Assembly: GCF_003346815.1 (NCBI RefSeq) | Contig: NZ_CP031217.1 | Span: forward strand, 1,426,001-1,490,000 | Direction of reading: 5' to 3' | Source of the DNA: Halarcobacter bivalviorum | Lineage (GTDB): Bacteria; Campylobacterota; Campylobacteria; Campylobacterales; Arcobacteraceae | Length of the DNA stretch: 64,000 nucleotides | Shown: positions 40,504 through 49,808 of the stretch, piece after piece | Numbering within the stretch: the first letter of the stretch is position 1 | How the letters are laid out: each line of letters starts with the position of its first letter | Position numbers and translations under genes: made by a program | Notes under the pieces: generated by a model | What the model was told of the DNA's origin: nothing | Database searches by the model: none | What the model saw: only the letters and a program-made list of their open reading frames with translations

Positions 40504-41805
40504 ATGCTTTTATCTAAATTAATAAAATCAAGCTTTTTAATATCCATAACAATATTATTTACCTCTTGTGCTAATAAAAATGTTGAAATTGAAGATATTA
40601 AAAAGTATCCACAAGAAGCAAAATTCTATTTAAATAAAAATTTAGAATTTAAAGAACAAGAAAAATATAATGATAAATTCTTTGAAATATATTTTAGAGT
40701 ATGGGATAATCCAATAATAAAAATCTCTAAAAAAGAAGCAAATTGGGCAGTAAAATTTAAAAATGAAAATATCTATTTACAAAACTATTCAAAAGCCTCT
40801 AAATCATGGTTTGAAAAACATTTTGAGAATTCAAATTTTGAAGAGTTTAAAACAGAATTGATAAGAGCAATTACTATAAAAAATAGTAATGTTAGAGTTT
40901 TACCTACAAAAGAAATGATGTTTTACAATCCTTATAATGCAGGGCAAGGTTTTCCTTTTGATTATAATCAAAACTCTCATATAAAAATAAATACACCTGT
41001 ATTGATTTCTCATTTTTCTAAAGATAAAGCCTGGGCTTATATTAAAACACCCTCTTTCTTTGGTTGGATTAATACTAACGATTTAGCTTTTGTTGATGAA
41101 AAGTTTATAAAAGAATTTAAAACAAATAGCTATGCCATAACAATCAAAGATAAACTAAATATTTATGATGAGTTCTTCATAGAAAAGACTCAACTAGGTA
41201 CTATTTTTCCTATCTCAAAAAATAGTAAATATCTTCTTGCAAAAAAAGATGATAAACATAATGCCTATTTAAAAGAAATAGAAATTGAAGATGAAAATAT
41301 TACTACAAAACCTTTAGTTTTTAATAATGAAAATATTGAAAAAATAGCAAATGAATTAATTGCTGAACAATATGGTTGGGGAGGAATCTTTGGATTTAGA
41401 GACTGCTCTAGCTTTACTCAAGATTTTTATACTACTTTTGGTATTTATCTTGGTAGAAACTCTAGACAACAAACCTTTAGTGGAAAATATTTCAATATTA
41501 AAGAGCTTTCAAATAAAGAAAAAAAAGAGTTTATTGTAAAAAATGCAAAACCTTTTAAAACCCTTATTTATTTAAAAGGACATATTATGCTTTATATTGG
41601 AGCTAGTAAAAATGAACCTCTTGTAATGCATAATGTTTGGGGAGTAAAAACAAAAGTTTATCTAAATAAAAAAGGAAGAAATATTATAGGTAAAAATGTA
41701 ATTACTACTTTAGAATTTGGAAAAGAATTACTTAACTATGATGATTCAAATACTGTTATTGATAAGTTACAAGGCTTTGTTATTTTAGATGAAGAAAAAA
41801 ACTAA
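40504..41805 (+). CDS. NlpC/P60 (C40) peptidase lipoprotein with SH3-like domains
   Basis: 433 aa. Signal peptide with lipobox TSC (Cys22). The middle (about 120-270) looks like tandem bacterial SH3 domains (NVRVLPTKE, then WINTNDLAFV). C-terminal C40 peptidase: catalytic Cys301 in FRDCSSFTQD, His360 in LKGHIMLYIG, His376 in MHNVWG. It should cut cell-wall peptides, probably at the gamma-D-Glu-meso-Dap bond. Its GGAGG ribosome site lies in a hairpin. Confidence 0.85.
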   Translation: MLLSKLIKSSFLISITILFTSCANKNVEIEDIKKYPQEAKFYLNKNLEFKEQEKYNDKFFEIYFRVWDNPIIKISKKEANWAVKFKNENIYLQNYSKASKSWFEKHFENSNFEEFKTELIRAITIKNSNVRVLPTKEMMFYNPYNAGQGFPFDYNQNSHIKINTPVLISHFSKDKAWAYIKTPSFFGWINTNDLAFVDEKFIKEFKTNSYAITIKDKLNIYDEFFIEKTQLGTIFPISKNSKYLLAKKDDKHNAYLKEIEIEDENITTKPLVFNNENIEKIANELIAEQYGWGGIFGFRDCSSFTQDFYTTFGIYLGRNSRQQTFSGKYFNIKELSNKEKKEFIVKNAKPFKTLIYLKGHIMLYIGASKNEPLVMHNVWGVKTKVYLNKKGRNIIGKNVITTLEFGKELLNYDDSNTVIDKLQGFVILDEEKN

Positions 41806-41856
41806 GAAAAGATATTTTTAAAGCTTGCTATAATAGAAAAAAAGAAAGGATATATC

Positions 41857-43284
41857 ATGAAAGTTCTACTTACTGGTTCTACAGGATATATCGGTAGAAG
41901 ATTAAAACAAAGACTGCTAAAAAACAAAAATATTCAACTACGACTTTATGTAAGAAATAAAAAAACTCTCTCTTCAAATCTACCTGCAAATATAGAAGTA
42001 TTTGAAGGAGATACTTTTAATAAAGATAACTTAGAAAAAGCACTTAAAGATGTTGATGTAGCCTACTATTTAATACACTCTCTTTCAAGAAGTGATTATA
42101 AGAATCTGGATAAACAATCTGCACAAAACTTTGTTGAAATAGCTCAAAAATGTGGAGTTAAAAAAATTATATATCTTGGTGGGCTTGGAGTAAAAAATGA
42201 ACAAACAAGTGAACATCTACTAAGTAGAATAGAAACAGGAGAAATCTTAAGTTCAAACAAAAATATACAAACACTTTGGTTTAGAGCTGGAGTAATTATT
42301 GGCTCAGGAAGTACAAGTTTTGAGATAATAAGAAACCTAACAGAAAAACTTCCTATTATGACTACACCTAAATGGGTAAATACAAAAGCTCAACCTATTG
42401 CCGTTGATGATGTATTAAACTATTTAGAAGAGGCTTTAGTTTTAAAAGAGAAACAAAATCTTATTATAGATATAGGAAGTGAACAATTAACCTACAAAGA
42501 GATGATGCTTCAAACAGCAAAAGCTTTAGGTTTAAAAAGAGTGTTAATCCCTCTTCCTTTTTTATCAATTACACTCTCATCTTATTGGTTAAATCTTTTT
42601 ACTCCTGTTCAATTTAAAGTTGCAAAAGCTTTAATAGAAGGTTTAAAATCAGAAGTTATTATTCAAAATAATCATGCAAAAAAGTATTTCCCAAATATTA
42701 AAACAATCTCTTATCTTGAAGCTGTAAAAAAAGCTGTAAAAGAGATAGAGACAAATCAAGTTATAAGTCGTTGGTCAGATACCGACTATTCTGGTAAAAT
42801 TTGGGACAAAGACCATGATAAAGAGATTGCTGATGCTATTTTTCTAGATAGAAAAGAGTTAAGTTTTAATAACTTATCAAAAGAGCAAGTATTCAAAAGT
42901 TTTACAAGTATTGGAGGGAAAGATGGTTGGTTTGCCTATGATTCTTTATGGGAAATACGAGGTTTCATAGATAAATTACTTGGAGGAGTAGGTCTTCATA
43001 GAGGAAGAAAAAACCAATATAAATTAAGTGTAGGTGAAAGCTTAGATTTTTGGAAAGTTGTTGAAATAAAAGAGAATGAAAGATTACTTCTTTATGCTCA
43101 AATGAAAGTTCCAGGAACAGCATGGCTTGAGTTTAAAATAGTTGAAAACCGACTTATTCAATCTGCATATTTTTATCCAAAGGGAGTATTGGGAAGATTA
43201 TATTGGTACTCTTTAATCCCTCTACACTATTTGGTTTTTAATAATATGATTAACTCTATTATAAAAAAAGCAGAAAAGTTTTAA
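41857..43284 (+). CDS. SDR-family NAD(P)-binding protein with DUF2867 domain
   Basis: 475 aa. N-terminal Rossmann domain with GSTGYIGRRLKQRLL (7-21), an atypical extended SDR of the YbjT type; VAYYLIHSLSRSDYKNLDKQ keeps a family-typical Tyr/His segment. C-terminal part from about 320 (WFAYDSLWEIRGFIDKLLGG) corresponds to DUF2867. Substrate unknown. The gene has its own ribosome site (AAAGGA) 51 bp after the peptidase gene and ends in a shared hairpin. Confidence 0.87.
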   Translation: MKVLLTGSTGYIGRRLKQRLLKNKNIQLRLYVRNKKTLSSNLPANIEVFEGDTFNKDNLEKALKDVDVAYYLIHSLSRSDYKNLDKQSAQNFVEIAQKCGVKKIIYLGGLGVKNEQTSEHLLSRIETGEILSSNKNIQTLWFRAGVIIGSGSTSFEIIRNLTEKLPIMTTPKWVNTKAQPIAVDDVLNYLEEALVLKEKQNLIIDIGSEQLTYKEMMLQTAKALGLKRVLIPLPFLSITLSSYWLNLFTPVQFKVAKALIEGLKSEVIIQNNHAKKYFPNIKTISYLEAVKKAVKEIETNQVISRWSDTDYSGKIWDKDHDKEIADAIFLDRKELSFNNLSKEQVFKSFTSIGGKDGWFAYDSLWEIRGFIDKLLGGVGLHRGRKNQYKLSVGESLDFWKVVEIKENERLLLYAQMKVPGTAWLEFKIVENRLIQSAYFYPKGVLGRLYWYSLIPLHYLVFNNMINSIIKKAEKF

Positions 43285-43297
43285 CTATTCTGCTTTT
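43266..43297. terminator. bidirectional terminator between SDR and RND genes
   Basis: Arms AAAAGCAGAA (43266-43275) and TTCTGCTTTT (43288-43297), 12-base loop, covering the stop codons of both convergent genes. Confidence 0.7.
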
Positions 43298-46200
43298 CTT
43301 AAATATACAATTCTATATACCATGGGTACATAATATAGATTTAAAATTGTAGCCCATAAAATACCAAAACCTAAAGCTACTGCCATTGGCTGAAGAATCA
43401 AAGCTTGTCCTGAAGCAAAGAACATTAATGTTGATAAACCTAAAATTGTAGTAATTGAAGTTAAAAGAATTGGTCTAAGTCTCATAAGTGCATACTCTTG
43501 CATCTCTTCTAAATTTTTAGCTTTTTTAATAAAGTCCATCATAATAATTCCATCATTTACAATAACACCTGCAAGTCCAACCATACCAATTAAACTTGGC
43601 ATAGTAATATGTAAACCTAAAATTAAGTGCCCTACTAAAACACCTAAAATTGATAAAGGTATAGTTGAAATAATAATTAAAGGTTTAACCAAAGAATCAA
43701 ACATCCAAATTAAAGCTAAGAAAATCAGAATTATAGCTATTAAAGCTGCCTGAGCCATCTCTTTTTGAACTTTTTCATTCTCTTCTTGCTCTCCTTTTAT
43801 ATCAATAGAAACAAATTTTTTCTGCTCTTCTAAAATAGGATTTAATTGTTCAAAAACCTCAGAAGAAGTTACTTTATCAATACTTGCTGTAATAGAAACT
43901 ATTCTTTTTGAATTCTCTTTAAAAATTTGAGATTGAGCATTTTTTCTTACAATCTCTACTACCTCTTTTAAAAGAACTTTCTGCTCTGTTCCAGGTATTA
44001 AAACTTCAAATCTATTTATAGAGTCTAATTCATCTTTATTCTTACTTTGAAAAACTACCTCTACAATTCCCTTATCATCAAACATTTTAGAGTAAGCACC
44101 TTTAAAATAGAAAGGTCGAACTTCTGAAACAATATAGTTTTCTGTAAACCCAAGTTTTTGTCCATACTCATTTACTTTGAATTTTAACTCTATATTTCCA
44201 ACTAAAATATCATCTGCAACATTTGAAACACCAGTAATTGAGTTTAACTTCTCTTTGATAACTTTAACTGCCTTATTAATATCTTGCTGATTTGAACCCG
44301 AAATTGCTAACTCTAAATCATTTTTTACAATACCTGCACCAGGAACATAAAGTTTAAACTCTTCATAATCTTTACTACTACTTAAAGGTTTAAGTAAAAC
44401 CTTTAATTCCTCTTCAATCTCTTGTGCTGATTTTTGTCTAATCATATCTCTATCATCATATTTTGGAGATAAATAAGGATTAACATATTTATCAAAAATA
44501 TTTTGTGGTGCTCGTTCATATAGATTTATAAAAATTTGAAAATAAAACTCTTCATTTTGAGGTAGATTTTTTCCATCTAATTTCATTCCAATTACGGAAG
44601 AGACTGAATCAATATTATTTGCAAAATCATATTCATCTATAATTTTTCTCTCTATCTTTTCAACTAAAGCCTCTGTTTGCTCAATTTTTTTACCAACTCC
44701 AACTGAACCATTTAAATATATTTGGGTAGAATCAAAATCTGGCAAAAATTGAAATCTTGATTGAGAAGAGATAAATATAGTTGCTAAAATTATAGAAAAA
44801 ACCATTATAAATAAAGAGATATACTTTTTCTTTAATAAAAACTCTAAAACTGTTTTATAGATTTTTTTATTTACTTCCCAAATTCTATCAGACCTTTTCT
44901 CTTTTTTATGAACATCAAAAATCTCTTTTGCATGTAAAGGTAAAAAGAAAAAAGCCTCTACTAAAGATGATATTAGAAGTATTGTAATCATAATTGGTAA
45001 GATTTTCATAAACTTACCAACCTCTCCTGTCATAAGTAAAATCGGTAAAAAAGCAAAAATTGTAGTAGCAGTTGCAGTTAAAACAGCAGGATAAACCTCA
45101 ATTGCTCCATCAAGAGCAGCTTGAAATCTATTTTTTCCCATCTCCATATGTCTATATATATTCTCTCCCACAACAATAGCTTCATCAACTAACATTCCTA
45201 AAGCAATTAAAGCTCCAAGAAGAGATAACATATTAAGACTATATCCCATCGCTTCAGCTGCAATAAGACCTATCATAAATGAAGTTGGAATTCCTATTGC
45301 AATTACAACAGCAATTCTTACATTAATAAAATAAAAAAGTGCCATAAAAAGAAGACAAAGACCAAAAAGAATATTTGAAACTACAGTATTAAGTCTATTT
45401 TTAATCCAAACAGAAGTATCAGTATGAGTATCAAACTCTAAAGTAGGATAATCTTGTTTTGCTTTTATTAAAATATTTTTAATATCTTGTACAAGCTCAA
45501 TTGCATCTCCTGTGTCACTTTTGTTTATTCCAATAGAGACATCAGGTTTTCCATTAAAGTGAGAGATATTATCTACATCTGCAAGTTTAAACTCCACTTT
45601 TGCAATATCTTTTAATAAAACTCTTTGATTTGCAACTTTAATTATAGTGTTATTGATTTTATTAATATCTTTTTCGCCATTAAAAGTACTTAAATAATAG
45701 TGTCTTGTACTATCTTTTATAATCCCTGCTGGAAATATTGAACTAATATTTTGTACAGAATTAATAACATCTTGTAGATTTAACCCATATGCAACTATTT
45801 TATTTTCATCAAATTTAATTAATAACTCTTTATCAGAGTCTCCCCAAATAGAGATAGAACTTAAATCTTTTAAAGTTGAAATCCTTGATTTTAAATCATC
45901 AGCTACTTCAAGTAACCTCTCTTTCGTTTCATCTCCATAAACAACAACTGTAATTAGAGGAATCTCACCTATAACCTCTTTTACAATTGGTTCATCCATA
46001 TCTGAAGGAAAATTAACTTTTGTTTTTGTTACAATATCTTTTACATCATCAATAACATCTTGAGCTTCATATCCACCTTTTAGTTTAATATTAATTGAGA
46101 AAAAGCCATTTTTTACAATAGAAGTAATATCACTTGCTTCTTCTAAAGAGACTAATTCATCTTCTAAATCTTCAACAGCCATCTTATCAAGTAAATCAGA

Positions 46201-46371
46201 ACTAGCACCTGCATATACTCCTGTAATAGAAACCGCATCTAAAGAAGCAGGAGGAAAAATCTCTTTAGGAATTTTAAAATAAGCAAGTATTGACAGGACT
46301 AATAAAAAGAAAAGTAAGAAATGATTAAGAATAGGTTTTTTAAGTGCAAAATTAATTATTGTTTTTATCAT
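43285..46371 (-). CDS. RND efflux transporter permease
   Basis: 1028 aa with the RND layout: one helix at about 12-30, a large periplasmic loop to about 330, six helices, a second large loop, and six helices at the end. In helix 4 the proton-relay motif reads VDEAIVVGEN (AcrB has VDDAIV), and in helix 10 VNDGIIMMDF has Asn where AcrB has Lys940. No membrane-fusion or outer-membrane gene is adjacent. The gene starts 20 bp inside the ftsL-like gene, so it belongs to the rsmH transcript. Substrate unknown. Confidence 0.9.
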   Translation of the reverse strand: MIKTIINFALKKPILNHFLLFFLLVLSILAYFKIPKEIFPPASLDAVSITGVYAGASSDLLDKMAVEDLEDELVSLEEASDITSIVKNGFFSINIKLKGGYEAQDVIDDVKDIVTKTKVNFPSDMDEPIVKEVIGEIPLITVVVYGDETKERLLEVADDLKSRISTLKDLSSISIWGDSDKELLIKFDENKIVAYGLNLQDVINSVQNISSIFPAGIIKDSTRHYYLSTFNGEKDINKINNTIIKVANQRVLLKDIAKVEFKLADVDNISHFNGKPDVSIGINKSDTGDAIELVQDIKNILIKAKQDYPTLEFDTHTDTSVWIKNRLNTVVSNILFGLCLLFMALFYFINVRIAVVIAIGIPTSFMIGLIAAEAMGYSLNMLSLLGALIALGMLVDEAIVVGENIYRHMEMGKNRFQAALDGAIEVYPAVLTATATTIFAFLPILLMTGEVGKFMKILPIMITILLISSLVEAFFFLPLHAKEIFDVHKKEKRSDRIWEVNKKIYKTVLEFLLKKKYISLFIMVFSIILATIFISSQSRFQFLPDFDSTQIYLNGSVGVGKKIEQTEALVEKIERKIIDEYDFANNIDSVSSVIGMKLDGKNLPQNEEFYFQIFINLYERAPQNIFDKYVNPYLSPKYDDRDMIRQKSAQEIEEELKVLLKPLSSSKDYEEFKLYVPGAGIVKNDLELAISGSNQQDINKAVKVIKEKLNSITGVSNVADDILVGNIELKFKVNEYGQKLGFTENYIVSEVRPFYFKGAYSKMFDDKGIVEVVFQSKNKDELDSINRFEVLIPGTEQKVLLKEVVEIVRKNAQSQIFKENSKRIVSITASIDKVTSSEVFEQLNPILEEQKKFVSIDIKGEQEENEKVQKEMAQAALIAIILIFLALIWMFDSLVKPLIIISTIPLSILGVLVGHLILGLHITMPSLIGMVGLAGVIVNDGIIMMDFIKKAKNLEEMQEYALMRLRPILLTSITTILGLSTLMFFASGQALILQPMAVALGFGILWATILNLYYVPMVYRIVYLRKAE

Positions 46372-46621
46372 AAGCTTCTTCTATTGAATAGATTATTATT
46401 GAATCTTCTATCTGATTTTTAAACTTCATATCTTCTAATTGTTGTGCTAAGAATTTATTCTCTTCTTTTAATGAAATATAGTGTCCATAAAGTTTATTAA
46501 TATCTTTACTTACATAGTATATATTATTTGCTAAATAAATTTTTGGAAAAAATAAAATTAATGCTAAAATTAAAGCACCAAGTACAAACAATAAAGAATT
46601 TTTAGAGTTTAGTTTAATCAA
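46352..46621 (-). CDS. ftsL: FtsL-like bitopic division protein
   Basis: 89 aa: short basic N-terminus, one membrane helix (about 10-31), then a coiled coil (about 38-68). Low sequence conservation prevents certainty, but the position directly after rsmH (8-bp overlap) and the architecture are those of FtsL, a periplasmic-facing division protein that pairs with FtsB. The end overlaps the RND gene by 20 bp. Confidence 0.7.
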   Translation of the reverse strand: MIKLNSKNSLLFVLGALILALILFFPKIYLANNIYYVSKDINKLYGHYISLKEENKFLAQQLEDMKFKNQIEDSIIIYSIEEAYDKNNN

Positions 46622-47516
46622 ATTTAAAAATCCTTAACTTAGAACTTCTACTTCTAGGGTTTTGTTTTATCTCTTCTTTTGTAGGAATAATAGGTTTTCT
46701 TGTGATAACTTTCCCTAAAGCATGGTTATTTCCACAAGTACATCTAAAAGCATCACTAGGACAAATACAAGATTTACTCCATTTTTTGAAATAGTTTTTT
46801 ACAATTCTATCTTCTAAAGAGTGAAAAGAGATAATAGCTATAATACAATCTTTTAATTTTGCATTTTCCAGCGAATCAAAAAGTCTCTCTAAAACACCTA
46901 ATTCATCATTTACTTCAATTCTAATTCCTTGAAAAGGAAGTGTTGCAGGATGGATTTTACCCTTATGCATTTTTTTTGCTAATAAAGATGATAACTCTTT
47001 AGCAGAAGAGAAAGGTCTATTATTTACAATTAAAGAAGCAACTTTTTTATACTCTCTTACTTCTCCATACTCTTTTAATACTCTTTCTAACTCATGTTGA
47101 GAATAAGTATTTACAACTATTGCAGCATCTAAAGATTGATTTTGATTCATTCTCATATCTAAAACAGGACTTTCAAAACCAAAACCTCTCTCTTCTTTAT
47201 CTAATTGTAAAGAAGATACTCCAATATCAGCTAAAACACCTTTAATATTCTCAGCTTTAAATTTTTCAATTACATGTTCAAAGTTCCCTTTATTAAAAGT
47301 TACTCTATTTTCATAATCTTTTAATCTCTGTTTTGAAAAGTTTAAAGCTTCATCATCTTGGTCATTACATATTAAAGATATATTTGGATATTTTTTTAAT
47401 AAACCTTCACTATGTCCTCCATATCCTGTTGTACAGTCAATTATATAGCCATCATTTATATTCTCAAAAGCAGCTATTGTCTCTTGAAAAAGTACTGGAA
47501 TATGGGGAATTTGCAT
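46614..47516 (-). CDS. rsmH: 16S rRNA (cytosine1402-N4)-methyltransferase
   Basis: 300 aa. DCTTGYGGHSEGLLKKYP (27-44) is the SAM site, with DIGVSSLQLDKEERGFGF, RIEVNDELGVLE and ISFHSLEDRIVKNYF as strong RsmH signatures. A CxC/C cluster (SKSCICPSDAFRCTCGN) lies near the end. It methylates the ribosomal decoding centre. First gene of the rsmH-ftsL-RND unit, divergent from the aldolase-like gene. Confidence 0.96.
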   Translation of the reverse strand: MQIPHIPVLFQETIAAFENINDGYIIDCTTGYGGHSEGLLKKYPNISLICNDQDDEALNFSKQRLKDYENRVTFNKGNFEHVIEKFKAENIKGVLADIGVSSLQLDKEERGFGFESPVLDMRMNQNQSLDAAIVVNTYSQHELERVLKEYGEVREYKKVASLIVNNRPFSSAKELSSLLAKKMHKGKIHPATLPFQGIRIEVNDELGVLERLFDSLENAKLKDCIIAIISFHSLEDRIVKNYFKKWSKSCICPSDAFRCTCGNNHALGKVITRKPIIPTKEEIKQNPRSRSSKLRIFKFD

Positions 47517-47577
47517 TAAAAGTGTCCTTAGTAATTTTTATGTATAATACCCAAAAAATTATTTAAGGTTTTTTAAA

Positions 47578-48156
47578 ATGATAGACCCAAATACAGTGAA
47601 GCTACTTAGTGACTTATCTTTAACAATGTTTAGAAAAAATTTCTTTGGTATCTATCATGGTGCTATATCTTCAAAGGTTGACCATAATACATTTATAATT
47701 AATACTTCTGATGCAATTTTTGATGAAATGACAGAAAAGTCATTTTGTAAATTAAATATGAATAAAAGAGATTATAGATGGAATGTAGCAAGTATTGAAT
47801 CAGAGATTCACTCTACTATATATAATAATATCCATGAAGCAAAATATATTGCTTTTGGAATGCCTATTTATACAACTGCTTATACTTTTGAGCATGATGA
47901 GATTATATTTGATGATTATTTTGGAAAAACAGAGTTTTCTAAAATAAAAGTTTATGATCCAGGAGATTTCAATTCATGGTACGATAGAAACTCTTTAGAG
48001 ATAACAAAGTATCTAAAAGAGTCTGAAGAACATGTGATGGTAATCAAAGGTGTAGGTACATATGTATACGATAGAGACATCAATAATTTAGTAAAGAGAA
48101 TCGCTATTCTAGAGAATTCTTGTCGACTTTTAAGCATAAAATCGACATATAAATAA
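47578..48156 (+). CDS. class II aldolase/adducin-like protein
   Basis: 192 aa. The fold is indicated by GIYHGAISSKVDHNTFIINTS near 24, SIESEIHSTIYNNIHEAKYI near 82 and KGVGTYVYDRDINNLVKR near 157. The zinc His pair (HxH) and third His of true aldolases are replaced (PIYTTAY; GVGTYVY), so it may be non-catalytic or use other residues. It is a single gene after the divergent rsmH unit. Confidence 0.75.
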   Translation: MIDPNTVKLLSDLSLTMFRKNFFGIYHGAISSKVDHNTFIINTSDAIFDEMTEKSFCKLNMNKRDYRWNVASIESEIHSTIYNNIHEAKYIAFGMPIYTTAYTFEHDEIIFDDYFGKTEFSKIKVYDPGDFNSWYDRNSLEITKYLKESEEHVMVIKGVGTYVYDRDINNLVKRIAILENSCRLLSIKSTYK

Positions 48157-48270
48157 TAAATAGTTAAATTTTATAGTAAATTAACCCCAACATATCAGGT
48201 TTTTTAGCTATTTTAAAGGTTAGTTACTATAAAGTTTATTAAATTTTTATCTTACACAAGGAGTTCGTCT

Positions 48271-48546
48271 ATGAACAAAGCTGAATTTATTGATGCAGTT
48301 GCTGCAAAAGCTGGTCTTTCTAAAAAAGATGCAAAGGGTGCTGTTGATGCAGTATTAGAGACAATTACTGAAACTTTAGTAAAAAAAGAATCTGTTAGTT
48401 TCATTGGGTTTGGAACATTTACTACAGCTGATAGAGCTGAAAGAACTGCAAAAGTTCCTGGAACTGATAAAACTGTTAAAGTACCAGCAACAACTGTAGC
48501 AAAATTCAAAGTTGGAAAAGCTTTAAAAGAAGCTGTAGCTAAGTAA
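48271..48546 (+). CDS. hup: HU-family DNA-binding protein
   Basis: 91 aa. MNKAEFIDAVAAKAGLSKKD is a classic HU start, and GFGTFTTADRAERT leads into the DNA-grasping arm (65-75). It is a dimeric nucleoid protein. AAGGAG lies 9 bases before ATG. A strong terminator follows, so it is expressed alone. An antisense frame at 48252-48509 is a shadow of it. Confidence 0.96.
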   Translation: MNKAEFIDAVAAKAGLSKKDAKGAVDAVLETITETLVKKESVSFIGFGTFTTADRAERTAKVPGTDKTVKVPATTVAKFKVGKALKEAVAK

Positions 48547-48572
48547 TCTTTTTTTAGATTATTACAACTTAT

Positions 48573-48604
48573 AAAGGATTCATCTTCGGATGGATCCTTT
48601 TTTT
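48573..48604 (+). terminator. strong intrinsic terminator of the HU gene
   Basis: AAAGGATTCATC (48573-48584) and GATGGATCCTTT (48589-48600) form a 12-bp stem with one G-U pair and a UUCG tetraloop, followed by a run of T to 48604. Confidence 0.9.
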
Positions 48605-48669
48605 ATGCCTAATTTTTAATCCTTCAATTTTTTAATTTTACTTCAAAGATTTAATTTTTTCTATTTTTC

Positions 48670-48735
48670 ATAGTTTCAATATAGTTTAATAATAGTTATA
48701 TTATAGTTTTAATATAGATATATAATAGTTAAAGG
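48670..48735 (+). repeat. six 11-bp direct repeats, ATAGTT core
   Basis: The hexamer ATAGTT (one copy ATAGAT) starts at 48670, 48681, 48692, 48703, 48714 and 48725, exactly 11 bp apart. A TATAAT -10 (48721-48726) lies in the last two units, and the ATG of the 311-aa gene is at 48742. One helical face is therefore marked six times over the promoter. This looks like an operator or iteron array; periodic AT-rich promoter DNA of Campylobacterota is the alternative. Confidence 0.65.
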
Positions 48736-48741
48736 CTTAAA

Positions 48742-49677
48742 ATGTCCCTAAAAGAAAAAATATTTAATGATTTAATCTCTTCAAGTAATTTAGATGAAGA
48801 AATAGAATGTAAGAAAGATATCTTTCTAAATAATTTAAATCAAGTAAAATTACTTCTTAAAAGTGGCCTATCAACAAAAAAACAAATTGAAAGATATAGT
48901 AAAGATATAGATTTAATCTCTCGTTCATCATATGAAAAATATTGTAAAGAGTTTTTGAAAAAAGAGTATGAAGAAGGATTACTATTTACTCTATTTTTTA
49001 GGAATATAAAAACTATTGCTTTTTATATTTCAGAAGAAAAAAATCCTTCGTCAAAAGAGTTATATCTAAAACTCTTAGAGGCAGGTTCTTTAAAAAAAGC
49101 AAGAAATGATAAAAACTCTTCATTAGATTACCCTACTTTTTCAAATCTTCTAAAAAAATTTTTAAAAGAAAAAAATTATGAAGATATTATATTTTATGAT
49201 GAAATTGAAAAAATTGATAATAAAAGAGATATAAAAGAAGAAAATATTATAAAAACAGAAAAAAAGAATGAAAAAATAAAAATAGAACTAGTAGACAACA
49301 ATATTGAATCTTGTGATTTTGAATTTATTAAATCAAATTTTATTGAATATGAAAATAGTTATATTGATAATAATATAAAAGAAAAAAATGTATATTATAT
49401 AGAAGCACGATATATAGATAAAGAGTATAGCTTTAAAAAATTTAAAGAACTAATTTTAAATGAAAAATATCTTGAAAACTACTCTATTATTATTCATAAT
49501 AATTCAGCTATTGATACAAAACTTTATATTTATAGATTAATTGATAACAAACTATTTCTTATTAAAGAGCTTGACGCTATATCTTGTGTCTTTGAACTTG
49601 ATGAATTAATAAGAAGAGCAAGAAAAAATTTCTTTGAAAAATTCGAAAGTCACATAGAGTACCTAACTAGAGATTAA
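48742..49677 (+). CDS. unknown 311-aa protein behind an 11-bp repeat array
   Basis: AAAGG lies 7 bases before ATG. The protein is soluble and very rich in Lys, Glu, Ile and Asn. The N-terminal third is helical (LLKSGLSTKKQIERYSKD near 35-52 could be a helix-turn-helix region); a charged low-complexity linker spans about 155-185; the C-terminal part (about 215-310) is a compact alpha/beta domain with YIEARYIDKEYSFKKFKEL. No family recognised. The repeat array over its promoter suggests it may bind DNA and control itself, which is inference. Confidence 0.75.
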   Translation: MSLKEKIFNDLISSSNLDEEIECKKDIFLNNLNQVKLLLKSGLSTKKQIERYSKDIDLISRSSYEKYCKEFLKKEYEEGLLFTLFFRNIKTIAFYISEEKNPSSKELYLKLLEAGSLKKARNDKNSSLDYPTFSNLLKKFLKEKNYEDIIFYDEIEKIDNKRDIKEENIIKTEKKNEKIKIELVDNNIESCDFEFIKSNFIEYENSYIDNNIKEKNVYYIEARYIDKEYSFKKFKELILNEKYLENYSIIIHNNSAIDTKLYIYRLIDNKLFLIKELDAISCVFELDELIRRARKNFFEKFESHIEYLTRD

Positions 49678-49808
49678 AATACGTGACATATGTTAAACCC
49701 TACTTTATAATCCTTTTTAGTATAAAAAAATAATCTTATTTTTACTTAAAATCTATTGCTTTAAGTATTATTAAATGTTATTATTTGTTATTAACACAGG
49801 AGTAGATT

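Noticed and set aside
48252-48509. 85-codon minus-strand frame
   Set aside because: It is the exact shadow of the HU gene, which has a strong ribosome site and terminator.
48670-48735. CRISPR or simple satellite reading of the 11-bp repeats
   Set aside because: There are no unique spacers and units are only 11 bp; position on a promoter fits an operator better.
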